Source of the DNA: Alphaproteobacteria bacterium
GTDB taxonomy: Bacteria > Pseudomonadota > Alphaproteobacteria > Rhodobacterales > Rhodobacteraceae
NCBI GenBank assembly: GCA_030432315.1
Contig: JAUIHM010000004.1
Location: forward strand, 1 to 64,000
DNA length: 64,000 bases
Direction of reading: 5' to 3'
Positions 55,169 to 64,000 of this stretch are shown here, piece after piece. Position 1 is the stretch's first letter. Each line of letters opens with the position of its first letter. Both the position numbers and the translations under genes were made by a program. The notes under the pieces are model-generated. The model did no database searches. It saw only the letters and a program-made list of their open reading frames with translations, and was not told where the DNA came from.

Positions 55169-56053
55169 TCAGCTTTCGCGGTCCGGGGTCGAAAGTTCTC
55201 CACCGTACTGACCGCTTTCCAGCAGGCGGCTGAGGGTACAGAAACCTTCGAGTGAGATCTGTTCCGCGCGTTCGGTCGGAGCGATCCCCGCCGCGACCAG
55301 CAGGTCTTCGGCTGCGGGGGTCAGGGATTTGAGGCTGCTGCGGAGCATCTTGCGCCGCTGGCCGAATGCGGCGGCTGTCACGCGTGACAGCACGGTCGCG
55401 GACGCGGGGAAACGCGGCGTGTGGAGTGTTTCGAAATGCACCACGGCGCTGTTGACCTTCGGGGGTGGGGTGAAGGCGCGCGCCGGCAGTTCCATGACGA
55501 TCTTCGGCGCGCTGCGCCACTGGCACAGAATGGCGAGCCGGCCCCAGGATTTCGAGCCGGGGGTCGCGGTAATGCGCTCGGCGACTTCTTTTTGAAACAT
55601 CAGCGTAAGGCTTGACCAGTAAGGCGGCCATGCAGGTGGGCTGAGCCAGCGGATCAGCAGTTCGGTGCCGATGTTGTAGGGCAGGTTTGCAACCACCCGC
55701 ACCGGGTCGGTCAGGAGACGGCGCGGATCGAAGGTCATTGCGTCGTCGGCGACAATCTGCAGCCGACCGGGGTAGGCAGCGGCGATTTCCTCCAGCGCCG
55801 GGATGCAGCGGCTGTCGCGTTCGACCGCGGTGACCCTGCGTGCGCCCTCCATCAGCAGACCGCGGGTCAGCCCGCCTGGCCCGGGTCCGATTTCCAGTAC
55901 GTCGCACCGGCTCAGATCCCCGGCGCGACGGGCAATCTTGCGGGTGATGTTGAGGTCGAGCAGGAAGTTCTGCCCCAGTGACTTGCGTGCGCTCAGCCCG
56001 TGGGTGCCGATGACCTCCGCGAGGGATGGCAGGCCGTCCGAAGCGCCGGTCAT
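55169..56053 (-). CDS. rsmA: 16S rRNA (adenine1518/1519-N6) dimethyltransferase RsmA/KsgA
   Basis: 294 residues. [10 protein letters not shown] near the N-terminus, the SAM motif [16 protein letters not shown] and [11 protein letters not shown] are the diagnostic motifs of KsgA. It dimethylates two adenines in helix 45 of 16S rRNA. The ATG overlaps the pdxA stop by 4 bp; the start residues [20 protein letters not shown] are typical. Confidence 0.96.
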   Translation of the reverse strand: MTGASDGLPSLAEVIGTHGLSARKSLGQNFLLDLNITRKIARRAGDLSRCDVLEIGPGPGGLTRGLLMEGARRVTAVERDSRCIPALEEIAAAYPGRLQIVADDAMTFDPRRLLTDPVRVVANLPYNIGTELLIRWLSPPAWPPYWSSLTLMFQKEVAERITATPGSKSWGRLAILCQWRSAPKIVMELPARAFTPPPKVNSAVVHFETLHTPRFPASATVLSRVTAAAFGQRRKMLRSSLKSLTPAAEDLLVAAGIAPTERAEQISLEGFCTLSRLLESGQYGGELSTPDRES

Positions 56054-57039
56054 GTGCCGGCCCCGCGGCGCAGCCCCATGTCGCGGGCAAGCCGCAGTGC
56101 CGCGATCAGGCTCGAGGGATTGGCGCGGCCGGTTCCGGCAATGTCGTAGGCGGTGCCGTGGTCCGGCGAGGTGCGGACGAAATCGAGACCGAGGGTGACA
56201 TTGACACCACCGTCGAAATCCAGCGTCTTGATCGGGATCAGCGCCTGGTCGTGATACATGCAGATTGCCACGTCGCAGGTCGCGCGGGCGGCGGGATGGA
56301 ACATGGTGTCGGCGGAATGCGGGCCGGTGACGACGTGGCCTTCGGCCCGCAGCCGCGCAACGACCGGGGCAATGATGTCGCGATCCTCGGTGCCCAGCAT
56401 GCCCTCCTCTCCGGCATGGGGGTTGAGACCGGCAACGGCGATCCGTGGTGCCGCGAAGCCGAAATCGACCCGCAGGCTGGCCGCTGTGACGCGGATGGTC
56501 TGCTCAAGCAGGTCGGCGGTGAGGGCGCGGGGAACCTCTGCGAGCGGAATGTGGATGGTTACGGGCACGACCCGCAGCAGCGGCGAGGCCAGCATCATCA
56601 CTGCCAGCGGCGCATCGCAGAGACGGGCAAGGTATTCGGTATGTCCGGGGAAGGCGAAACCCGCACCGGTCCTGAGCTGGTTCTTGTTGATCGGGTTGGT
56701 GGTGAGGGCGAGCGCGGCGCCGCTGCGGACCAGTTCGACGCCAAGGCGGATGCATTCGACCGTTGCCGCCGCGTTCCGCGGATCCGGTCGGCCTGCGGGT
56801 GCGGCATGGGGAAGCTGTACATCCAGGACGGGAAGCGCCTCGGAGCACTGGCCCGCCGCCTCTTCGATGCGGTGGATCCGGCGCACCGGAATACCGGAAG
56901 GAGCGGCGAGCCCTGCGACATGGTCAAACCCGCCGATCAGGGCCATCGGCACTTCCTGATGCAGTGCGGTCCAGGCCTGCAGGGCAAGTTCGCCGCCGAT
57001 CCCGGACGGATCTCCCAGCGTCAGGGCAACCGGTTTCAT
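56050..57039 (-). CDS. pdxA: 4-hydroxythreonine-4-phosphate dehydrogenase
   Basis: 329 residues. [18 protein letters not shown] at the start and the metal-His segments [12 protein letters not shown]-like and [16 protein letters not shown] mark PdxA, which oxidises 4-phosphohydroxy-L-threonine in pyridoxal phosphate synthesis. The stop overlaps rsmA and the start is adjacent to the surA-like gene (4-bp overlap), so these form one operon. Confidence 0.95.
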   Translation of the reverse strand: MKPVALTLGDPSGIGGELALQAWTALHQEVPMALIGGFDHVAGLAAPSGIPVRRIHRIEEAAGQCSEALPVLDVQLPHAAPAGRPDPRNAAATVECIRLGVELVRSGAALALTTNPINKNQLRTGAGFAFPGHTEYLARLCDAPLAVMMLASPLLRVVPVTIHIPLAEVPRALTADLLEQTIRVTAASLRVDFGFAAPRIAVAGLNPHAGEEGMLGTEDRDIIAPVVARLRAEGHVVTGPHSADTMFHPAARATCDVAICMYHDQALIPIKTLDFDGGVNVTLGLDFVRTSPDHGTAYDIAGTGRANPSSLIAALRLARDMGLRRGAGT

Positions 57040-57959
57040 TTCCGGACGATGTCTGCGTCGCTGACCAGTTCCTGCATGAAGCCGTCGCCAAACGCGGTGA
57101 TCCGCTCGGAGAAAATTTGCAGGCGCAGCCGCTCGCGGACTTCGAACACGTCCTGTTCGGTGGTCAGCGTCGGGTATTCGTTTCTGATTTCGACCACTTT
57201 CAGGATGATCAGACCGCCGGTAATGGGAACCGGCGCGGCGACCTGGCCGGCCTTCATGCCTTCGACCCGCGCACGGATGTCCGGTGGCATCTGGTTGATC
57301 GGCATTTCCGGAATCAGCCCGCCGTTTTCCGCCGTGGGGCTGCGGCTGAACTGAAAGGCGGCGGTGGCGAAGTCGGCGCCCTGATTGAGCTGCCGCACCA
57401 GTTCCCGGGCAAGGGCGGCCGTTTCCGCCTCGCCGCGTTCGGCATAGGGCAGGGCAATTTCAGCAAGCACATAGACCTGGGACGGCGTGTTGCGGTATTT
57501 CTGCAGTGCCCGGTCGACATCTGCTTCGTCCGGTTCGGACAGGCTGCGAAAGCGTGCAGCGAGCAGTTCGCGCCAGACCAGCCCGGCCTCGACGAAATCG
57601 TCCATGGTCTGGCGGTCGATGTCGCGCTCTTCGAGGATCTCCAGCACCTGGTCGATGCTCAGACCGCGCTGCTGGCCAAACTCCTCGACCCCGGCGAAGA
57701 TCGCATCTTCGGGAAGTTCCAGGCCGAAGCGCGCGGCAAGCTGGACCTTGATGCGGTCCTCGGTCAGCTGTTGTGTGGCGAGGGACCGCACGTCGTCGGT
57801 GGCGCCGAGCGCCCCGAGCAGTCGTTCGCGCTGGGTGATGTCGTATTCGGTGATGGCTTCGCCATTCACCGTCATCACGGCGTCGTACGGATTGGCCGCC
57901 AGCGCCGTGACTCCGGTCAGCGCAGACAGGACGGCCAGACATCCGAGGAGTTTCCGCAA
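57036..57959 (-). CDS. surA: SurA-like periplasmic peptidyl-prolyl isomerase
   Basis: 307 residues, shorter than the ~430 of E. coli SurA. A signal peptide (LLGCLAVLSALTGVTALAAN) precedes the SurA N-terminal helical domain (TVNGEAITEYDITQRERLL, then LTEDRIKVQLAARFGLEL). One parvulin domain follows (about 155-265, VYVLAEIALPYAERGEAETA and AENGGLIPEMPINQMPPDI), with only one PPIase copy. It chaperones outer-membrane proteins, here probably LptD encoded next to it. Confidence 0.85.
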   Translation of the reverse strand: MRKLLGCLAVLSALTGVTALAANPYDAVMTVNGEAITEYDITQRERLLGALGATDDVRSLATQQLTEDRIKVQLAARFGLELPEDAIFAGVEEFGQQRGLSIDQVLEILEERDIDRQTMDDFVEAGLVWRELLAARFRSLSEPDEADVDRALQKYRNTPSQVYVLAEIALPYAERGEAETAALARELVRQLNQGADFATAAFQFSRSPTAENGGLIPEMPINQMPPDIRARVEGMKAGQVAAPVPITGGLIILKVVEIRNEYPTLTTEQDVFEVRERLRLQIFSERITAFGDGFMQELVSDADIVRK

Positions 57960-57981
57960 TTTCCGTCCTCCGTGCGACAGA

Positions 57982-60162
57982 CTATATTCCGCTCAGCGTA
58001 CAGGTCCGGCTTGGCCAGTCCTCGACGCCCTTGTTTCCCAGACCCGCGAGCCGCACTACGAAACTCACGGATGTGGAGGGCGGCACATTAACCGACGAGG
58101 TGAACCTGCGCGAGACAGAAAGATCAAATTCCGCACATTCATTGCCGTAGGTTATTCCGCCTTCAGCCTTCAGGCTGCTGCCCGTGGCCATATCATACCG
58201 CCACAGCCCGCGCACGTCCCAGTTGCGGTGAACCCTGTAGCTCGCCTCGAGGCCGAATTCGTTGGTTTCCGGCTGGTCGCCGAGCGTGGGATTGCTGTCG
58301 TCCTCGGCGAGAAAGGTATAGCCGGCGCCGACGTAACCCCAGTCGGCGTCGTGGTAGAGGGCGAACTCGTTGCGTCGGATCTTCATGTCTGTCTCCACCA
58401 GCGCCCGGTTGGTCACCGTCAGGCCGGAGTCGAAATTCAGCGCGACCGAGCCGACAAAGTCCGACTGCGGCCCCTGAAGGCCGGAACCAGCGGGAAATGC
58501 CTCGTCAGCTTCGGCGCGAAGGATCTGGCCGAGTGTCAGGCCCATCGACCATCCGGCAGGGTCGTAGCGGGTGTAGCGGACGCCAAGGTTAGCCCGAAGC
58601 CCGGTCTCTACCGCATCGCGCCCCGGAAAGCGGTCGAGTGAAAACAGGTTTGTTTCATCGAGTTCCGGCAGGCGGCTGTCCTCGTTCGGAACCGACTCGG
58701 CTCCCCAGATTTTGGAGTAGAGCACCTGGGCGATCGGTTCGATCACATGGGAGGCACGGCCGCCGGCCCGCAGCAGCGGCCAGCGCAGGTCGATGCCGAA
58801 GTTGGGATAGATACGGGAGAGGATGCCGTCGTCGAATTCGGGATTGTCCCAGACCTGGTAGGCGTCGACGTCGGCGCCGGCGAAGGTGCGCGCCTGGATT
58901 CCCACGGGACCGGTGGATGTGCGGTTCCACTGCATCCCGCCGCCCATGCGGAACATTTTCTCGCCGACGTTGCGCGTGACGCCGAGAGCTTCCGCAAGCA
59001 CCTCGTAGCGACCGCCAATGCCGGGCATCGGCTGGGCAAGCTGGTAGCGGAACGTCGGCAGGATCAGCGGAACCGTATCCTGGTTTTCACCGTCGCGCAG
59101 GGTCTGGAAGTTGAGGGCGGTGAGTTCGGTGTATTCGTTCAGCCGCGAGCGGGAGATGCTGGCTTCGCTGGTGAGGCGGTCGGCGTCGGAATAGTCGAAC
59201 TGCTGCAGGAAGCTCTTGTCGCTGGCCCGTTCAAAGTCAAACTCGGCGGTAAATCCGTGGCGGAGCGCGAATGACCCGTTCCCCGACCAGGCGCCGCGGC
59301 CGCTGTCGCCCTGACCGTCGGAAATGGCCAGGACCGCGCCAAGATCGAAGCCGCCGTTGCTGAAGCGCTTGCGGTATTCGCCTTCCAGCAGGAACGCTCC
59401 GCCGGTGCTGATGAAAGGCGTCACCGTGGCGTCACTTTCGTCGTCGATGGCCCAGTAATAGGGGATCTGAAGCCCGGTGCCGTAGATCTCGGACTGGTTG
59501 TATTCCGGCAGCAGGAAGCCGCTGGCGCGGGTGACCGCCGGGTCCGGGATGCTGGCCTGCGGCAACCAGGCGATCGGAACACCGAAGGCGAGGAAAGTCG
59601 CATCTTCGAGGTAGATGCGCTGATCGAGTTCGTCGCGGGTGATCCTGCGGGCGCGGATCGACCAGGTCGGGCGCGGGTTTTCCTCGCAGATCATGCAGGA
59701 GGTGGCGATGGTGTTGTGCAGGACCGTGAACCGGTCGTCGATGCGCTGTGCCTCGGCCGCCGCCATCTGCAGTTCCCCGGCGATCAGCAGACGCGCTCCA
59801 GAGATCAGCCCGGCCGCGAGGTCGGGGGAGAGGGACGCGCCGTCGGCCAGAAACACGGTGCCGCCCGGATCGGTCAGGGTGACGGGACCGGTGGCACTGA
59901 TGCGGTCTGCATTGCGGTCGTAGCTCACCGACGCGGCCTTGAGCACCCTGCCGTCGTAGAACACCTCCACATTGCCGGTGGCGGTCAGGATGTCGGTTTC
60001 CCCGTCATAGCTGACGGTATCGGCAATCAGACTGGCCGGGGCGGGGGTCTGGGCAAAGAGGTCGCCCGGCAGGGGAGCGAGGGTAAGCAACACCAGCGCC
60101 AGCACCAGACGGAGCATGCCGCGGCGGCGCCGGGCCGGCTGGTTGCAGCAGACCTCACCCAT
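57982..60162 (-). CDS. lptD: LPS-assembly outer-membrane protein LptD
   Basis: 726 residues from the ATG at 60162, or 711 from the ATG at 60117. A signal peptide (MLRLVLALVLLTLAPLPGDL) and the OstA-type N-terminal domain (ASLIADTVSYDGETDILTAT, FYDGRVLKAAS) are followed by a large beta-barrel (alternating polar/apolar strands to the C-terminus). CMIC at about residue 157 may form the disulfides of LptD. It inserts lipopolysaccharide into the outer leaflet. The gene overlaps the lptG stop and precedes surA. Confidence 0.92.
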   Translation of the reverse strand: MGEVCCNQPARRRRGMLRLVLALVLLTLAPLPGDLFAQTPAPASLIADTVSYDGETDILTATGNVEVFYDGRVLKAASVSYDRNADRISATGPVTLTDPGGTVFLADGASLSPDLAAGLISGARLLIAGELQMAAAEAQRIDDRFTVLHNTIATSCMICEENPRPTWSIRARRITRDELDQRIYLEDATFLAFGVPIAWLPQASIPDPAVTRASGFLLPEYNQSEIYGTGLQIPYYWAIDDESDATVTPFISTGGAFLLEGEYRKRFSNGGFDLGAVLAISDGQGDSGRGAWSGNGSFALRHGFTAEFDFERASDKSFLQQFDYSDADRLTSEASISRSRLNEYTELTALNFQTLRDGENQDTVPLILPTFRYQLAQPMPGIGGRYEVLAEALGVTRNVGEKMFRMGGGMQWNRTSTGPVGIQARTFAGADVDAYQVWDNPEFDDGILSRIYPNFGIDLRWPLLRAGGRASHVIEPIAQVLYSKIWGAESVPNEDSRLPELDETNLFSLDRFPGRDAVETGLRANLGVRYTRYDPAGWSMGLTLGQILRAEADEAFPAGSGLQGPQSDFVGSVALNFDSGLTVTNRALVETDMKIRRNEFALYHDADWGYVGAGYTFLAEDDSNPTLGDQPETNEFGLEASYRVHRNWDVRGLWRYDMATGSSLKAEGGITYGNECAEFDLSVSRRFTSSVNVPPSTSVSFVVRLAGLGNKGVEDWPSRTCTLSGI

Positions 60163-61249
60163 CTTCGAGGTGCAGCAGCAGGCTGAGTGCGAGAAGGATG
60201 GCGGCCACCGGGGGTGTCCAGGCGGCGACGGCGAGCGGGACCTGGCCCTGGGCGCCGAGGGACTCCGCGAAGTCCTTGAGAAAATAGAGGGAAAATCCGG
60301 CGAGTACCGCCAGCAGGATCATGATGCCGGCCTGGCCGAACCGGGCCGGGCGCAGCGAGAACGCCGCGCCGATCAGCACCATCGCCGCGAACAGGGCCGG
60401 TTTCGCCAGTTCGGTCTGCAGGTAGAGGCGGTGGCGGCGTCCGGAAAAACCGGAATCTTCCATCTGGGCGATGAACGAGCCGAGGTTCCAGAGGCTGATC
60501 ATTTGCGGCGGGGCAAAGCTTTCGAGGATCTGCTCGTTGGTCAGGTCGGTTGGAATGTCGAGGGGGGCATCGGTGGAGATCAGTTCGTAGCGTCCCTCGT
60601 TGTCCAGTTCCCACAGGGTTGCATCGCTGAGCCGCCAAACCCCCGGGATCAGGTTTGCACCGGCGGCATCGACGCGGGAGTAGAGCGTTCCCTCCCCGTC
60701 GAACCGGTAGAGGCGGACGCCGGAGAGCCTGGTGCCGTTGGCATTGGTGCGGCCGGCCTGAATCACGGTCTGGCCGATGGTGTCGGCCTGGCGGAGCCAG
60801 ATGCCTTCTCGCGAGAACGAGAGCAGGCTGTCACGGTTGTCGCGAAAGCCGTCTTCCATTTCCTCTCCCTGTTTCATCGAGGCGGCAACGAACGGATTGA
60901 TGGCAACAATGGCGATGGCGCCGACCAGCAGCGACGCGACCATCGGCACGGCGATCAGCCGGAGCGCGGAAACGCCGGAGGCGCGGATGATGACCAGTTC
61001 ACTCGTCCGGGCGAGACGCAAAAAGGTCAGCAGGCTTGCTAGCATCAGCACCAGCGGCATCACCTGATAGAGCGTTTCCGGTGCCTGCAGCAGCGTGATC
61101 CAGAGGATGTCCGTGAACTTCGCCTCGGTATCTCCCAGTCGGCGGACGTTCTCCACAGAGGTGAACAGGACCACCACAAGCGCGATGACCAGAAACACGC
61201 CAACGACGGATTTCAGGAAATTGCGCAGCATGTATCGCCAAAGGGTCAC
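60155..61249 (-). CDS. lptG: LPS export ABC transporter permease LptG
   Basis: 364 residues with six membrane spans and a periplasmic jellyroll-like domain. The opening TLWRYMLRNFLKSVVGVFL and the helix segment SLWNLGSFIAQMEDSGFSG are typical. The GTG at 61249 overlaps the lptF stop (GTGA), which fixes the start. With LptF and LptB (not in the window) it extracts LPS from the inner membrane. Confidence 0.94.
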   Translation of the reverse strand: MTLWRYMLRNFLKSVVGVFLVIALVVVLFTSVENVRRLGDTEAKFTDILWITLLQAPETLYQVMPLVLMLASLLTFLRLARTSELVIIRASGVSALRLIAVPMVASLLVGAIAIVAINPFVAASMKQGEEMEDGFRDNRDSLLSFSREGIWLRQADTIGQTVIQAGRTNANGTRLSGVRLYRFDGEGTLYSRVDAAGANLIPGVWRLSDATLWELDNEGRYELISTDAPLDIPTDLTNEQILESFAPPQMISLWNLGSFIAQMEDSGFSGRRHRLYLQTELAKPALFAAMVLIGAAFSLRPARFGQAGIMILLAVLAGFSLYFLKDFAESLGAQGQVPLAVAAWTPPVAAILLALSLLLHLEDG

Positions 61250-62361
61250 GCCGGAACCCCGACTGGCCGTTTTCGGGTGCGCCCGAGCCAGAGCAGCAGG
61301 GCGGTGACGTAGATCAGCCCGAGAACATGGGCCGCGTACATCCCGGGCCAAAGGCCGGGTTTGCTCTGCACTGAACCCTTGGTGGTGAACAGGATCACCT
61401 GGGCGACCACCGACACGGCGACCGCAACCACCACCCGGCGCCCAAAACCGCTGCGCCGGTAGCCGCCAGCGAGGAAGGTGGCGAGGGCGATCAGCGGGAA
61501 AATGACGGAAAGCAGCGGCATCGTAATCTTGTAATGGCCTTCGGACAGGTAGTCGCCGAGACGGTACTTTTCGGCCAGCATTTCCGGTGTAGGATTCAGC
61601 AGGGCGCTGACGGAATATTCCGACGGGCGCCGGATGCGGGTATCGTCGGCGGCGACCAGTTCCGTCAGGTCGAACACGAACTGGTCGAAGCTGACGGAGT
61701 TCATCTGCTTGCCGGACCGGCCCGAAGAGAGGGCGACGCCGTCGATCATCACCAGCCGCGCCTGTTCCTCGTCACGCAACAGCAGCGCCTGCTCGGCGGA
61801 ATAGGTCACGGTCTGCTCGGGATCGCGCTGGTCGTTGAGGAACAGTCCGGACATTTCCCCCGCCCGGTTGGTGTCGGTGATGAACAGGGTCAGGCCGCTG
61901 ATCGGATGAATAAACTGCCGCTCGACGATCAGCGCGTTGGCAAGGTCGGAGCGGATGGAACGGGTCCGGTCGGCCAGCGCCGTACCGGCAAGCGGTACCA
62001 GAAACATCGTCACCACCGCCATGGCCGCTCCGATCAGGCCGCCAAACATGACGATCGGCCGCAGCAGGGCGGTGGGACCGAAGCCGGAAGCCATCATCAC
62101 CGTCAGTTCGGAATCCATGTACAGGCGGTTGAGGGTGTAGAGCGTGGCGCCGATGCCGGAGAGCGGGAAGACGATCACAAAAACCTGGGGCAGCACCAGG
62201 GCGGAAAATTCGAGAAAGGTTGCGGCGCTCTGACCGCTCGCAATGACGGTGTCGATCAGCCGCACCGCCTGGGTAAGCCAGATAACCCCGGTGAATATCA
62301 GCACAAAAAAACCGAATGCCTCGAGCAGCAGCCGAAGCATGTAGCGGTCGAGCTTTTTCAC
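61246..62361 (-). CDS. lptF: LPS export ABC transporter permease LptF
   Basis: 371 residues, YjgP-type, with six membrane spans around a periplasmic domain. The start VKKLDRYMLRLLLEAFGFFV fits the family and comes from a GTG at 62361; an ATG at 62340 is an alternative. GFGPTALLRPIVMFGGLIGA lies in the membrane core. Its stop overlaps lptG. Divergent from pepA across 98 bp. Confidence 0.93.
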   Translation of the reverse strand: MKKLDRYMLRLLLEAFGFFVLIFTGVIWLTQAVRLIDTVIASGQSAATFLEFSALVLPQVFVIVFPLSGIGATLYTLNRLYMDSELTVMMASGFGPTALLRPIVMFGGLIGAAMAVVTMFLVPLAGTALADRTRSIRSDLANALIVERQFIHPISGLTLFITDTNRAGEMSGLFLNDQRDPEQTVTYSAEQALLLRDEEQARLVMIDGVALSSGRSGKQMNSVSFDQFVFDLTELVAADDTRIRRPSEYSVSALLNPTPEMLAEKYRLGDYLSEGHYKITMPLLSVIFPLIALATFLAGGYRRSGFGRRVVVAVAVSVVAQVILFTTKGSVQSKPGLWPGMYAAHVLGLIYVTALLLWLGRTRKRPVGVPA

Positions 62362-62459
62362 GCCGGGTGCCTTTGTCTCAACGGAGTCACTGCTCGTCTG
62401 GTCAAGTCTGCTCAAAGCCGTTAGGCCGGGTTTCTGAGGCAAAACATACGGAGATTGTC

Positions 62460-63938
62460 GTGAGCGCGCTACCCGAAACAGCATTTGTCGAAATCAACCC
62501 CGAGGGTCTCGCGGATCTGCAGGGGCGGGTTGTGGTCCTGGCAGCGCCGGACGGTACGCTCGATGCGATGGCGCGGCGGGTTGACCGGTTGACCCGCAAG
62601 GCGGTGTCGCGGCTGGTGGCGGGCAAGGCTTTCGCCGACGCCAAGGTCGGTTCCGCACATGTCTTGGCCTTTCCCGCCGGAATGGCCGCCGATGCGGTGA
62701 TCGTGCTGAAGATCGGGCGCGACGCCAATATTGCCGATGCGCGCAGGGCCGGAGCGTCGATTCCCGCCGGAAAACCCGGCGAACCGACCAACCTTCTGGC
62801 GGCGGGTTTCCGGCGGCCCGAATATCTGGCGCTCGGAGCGGTGCTCAAGGCCTATGAGTTCAACACTTACCGCACCACAGGCGACGCGGCCGCCGGCGCT
62901 GCGACCGGCGACCTGACGGTTCAGGTGCGCGATGTCGCCGCAGCGACTGCAGCGCATGCCGCGCTGCGCGCCCAGGCAGAAGGTGTCTATTTTACCCGCG
63001 ACCTGATAAGCGAACCGGCCAATGTGCTGACCACCACCGAATTCGCCAACCGGCTGGTCGCACTGGCGGAACATGGTGTCGAGGTGGAGGTCCTTGAAGA
63101 AGCGGACCTCGTGGCACTCGGAATGCGCACGCTGCTGGCGGTCGGTCAGGGGTCGGAGATGCCATCGAAGGTGGTGGTCATGCGCTGGAACGGCGGTGGC
63201 GACGAGGCACCGTTCGCGCTCGTCGGCAAGGGCGTTGTGTTCGACACCGGCGGCATTTCGATCAAACCGGCCGCGGGCATGGAAGAAATGACCATGGACA
63301 TGGGCGGCGCGGGCGTGGTGTCCGGGGTCATGAAATGCCTCGCCCTGCGCAAGGCGGCGGCCAATGTGGTCGGGCTCGTCGGACTGGTGGAAAACATGCC
63401 GGATGGCAGGGCGCAGCGTCCAGGGGACGTCGTCAAAACCATGAAGGGCGACACGGTCGAGGTCATCAACACCGATGCGGAGGGTCGTCTGGTTCTGGCC
63501 GACGTGCTGTGGTACGCGCAGGAAAGGTTCAGTCCGTCAGCGATCGTCGATCTCGCGACGCTGACCGGCGCCGTGATCGTGGCTTTGGGGCATGAAAACG
63601 CCGGTGTCTTTTCCAACAATGACGATTTTGCCGATGCGTTTCTGGCTGCGGCCCGGGCCGAGGACGAAGGGGCCTGGCGCCTGCCGCTCAGCGAGGCCTA
63701 TGACGAACTGCTCAAGAGCCGGATCGCGGATATCGCCAATGTCGGTGGGCGGGCGGCCGGAGCGGTGACGGCGGCGCAGTTCCTGCAGCGTTTCGTCAAG
63801 CCGGAGGTGCCTTGGATCCATCTCGACATCGCCGGAGCGGCGTATGTCTCCAAGGATACCACATTCGCCCGCAAAGGTGCGACCGGATGGGGCGTGCGGG
63901 CCCTCGACGCACTGGTGCGGGCCCGCTTCGAGGCGTAA
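62460..63938 (+). CDS. pepA: Leucyl aminopeptidase (M17)
   Basis: 492 residues. NTDAEGRL (residues 337-344) is the M17 signature with metal-binding Asp/Glu; the lysine and Asp ligands in VGKGVVFDTGGISIKPA are also present. It releases N-terminal residues from peptides in the cytoplasm. GGAG 6 bases upstream supports the GTG at 62460, an upstream extension to 62316 being unlike the family. holC follows after 6 bases, as in other proteobacteria. Confidence 0.95.
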   Translation: MSALPETAFVEINPEGLADLQGRVVVLAAPDGTLDAMARRVDRLTRKAVSRLVAGKAFADAKVGSAHVLAFPAGMAADAVIVLKIGRDANIADARRAGASIPAGKPGEPTNLLAAGFRRPEYLALGAVLKAYEFNTYRTTGDAAAGAATGDLTVQVRDVAAATAAHAALRAQAEGVYFTRDLISEPANVLTTTEFANRLVALAEHGVEVEVLEEADLVALGMRTLLAVGQGSEMPSKVVVMRWNGGGDEAPFALVGKGVVFDTGGISIKPAAGMEEMTMDMGGAGVVSGVMKCLALRKAAANVVGLVGLVENMPDGRAQRPGDVVKTMKGDTVEVINTDAEGRLVLADVLWYAQERFSPSAIVDLATLTGAVIVALGHENAGVFSNNDDFADAFLAAARAEDEGAWRLPLSEAYDELLKSRIADIANVGGRAAGAVTAAQFLQRFVKPEVPWIHLDIAGAAYVSKDTTFARKGATGWGVRALDALVRARFEA

Positions 63939-63944
63939 CCGGGC

Positions 63945-64000
63945 GTGTCGGAGGTTCTGTTTTACCACCTGACGGCAAGCCGCGTGGAGCGGACCCTGCC
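63945..64000 (+). CDS. holC: DNA polymerase III chi subunit, N-terminal fragment (runs off the window)
   Basis: Only 18 residues are inside the window: GTG-initiated MSEVLFYHLTASRVERTL, which matches the HolC start FYHL and its position directly after pepA, as in many proteobacteria. The chi subunit links the clamp loader to single-strand-binding protein. Confidence is limited by length. Confidence 0.8.
   Translation, partial: MSEVLFYHLTASRVERTL

Overview
The window is a GC-rich, gene-dense chromosomal segment of an alphaproteobacterium, most likely order Rhodobacterales. The pointers are the polyol (smo/mtlK-type) transport locus, ccmABCDG, the DUF4167 protein, an LdtR-type MarR regulator next to a RodZ-like protein, monothiol glutaredoxin with BolA, and the lptF/lptG-lptD-surA-pdxA-rsmA gene order. 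No insertion sequence, prophage, CRISPR array, rRNA or tRNA gene was seen. The content is mostly core metabolism and envelope genes with a few accessory insertions.

Layout. 1-4164: end of a deoxyribose/pentose operon (deoC end, tandem-domain aldehyde dehydrogenase, RbsD/FucU protein, ribokinase-family kinase). 4165-4541: a non-coding stretch with 11-bp phased TACCC repeats between two GTTAAC inverted repeats. 4542-6097: Cys-rich MetF partner plus metF. 6180-12695 (minus): cytochrome b561 and a peptide ABC transporter (dual ATPase, two permeases, binding protein), with a DUF1810 gene on the opposite strand inside it. 12924-20422: SorC-type regulator, HAD phosphatase, polyol ABC transporter and mannitol dehydrogenase, with three copies of a TGAGCAAT-type operator and a terminator. 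20448-25685: FabMG-like protein, purL, bolA, grxD, zapA and a small coiled-coil protein. 25686-31859: tkt, pgk, an unknown periplasmic protein and class I aldolase (central carbon metabolism). 31974-34458: ftsB, cysE, a second phased TACCC array and a DUF2332 protein. 34480-37293 (minus): ccmABCDG for cytochrome c maturation. 37520-44107: acnA with two terminators, a formylglycine-type sulfatase, a prokaryotic pentameric ligand-gated ion channel and a DUF1223 protein. 44125-47128 (minus): LpxL-like acyltransferase, infC with an unusual leader, aspartate aminotransferase. 47209-55015: HTH protein, VOC protein, sdhE, ldtR-like regulator, RodZ-like protein, ispG, DUF1499 protein, prfA, prmC and the DUF4167 protein. 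55169-62361 (minus): rsmA, pdxA, surA-like, lptD, lptG, lptF. 62460-64000: pepA and the start of holC.

How the parts relate. Two sugar-use units (deoxyribose or a related pentose, and mannitol-type polyols) feed central carbon metabolism, where tkt, pgk and fba are clustered. The lipopolysaccharide export genes lptD/F/G are packed head to tail with the outer-membrane chaperone gene. Many neighbours overlap by 4 bp (GTGA or ATGA), which supports translational coupling. The observations most worth follow-up are the two 11-bp phased repeat arrays, the infC leader with its probable AUA start, the shared operator set of the polyol regulon, and the ion channel next to a sulfatase. Gene starts were chosen by eye from ribosome binding sites and family starts; no computation or database search was run.
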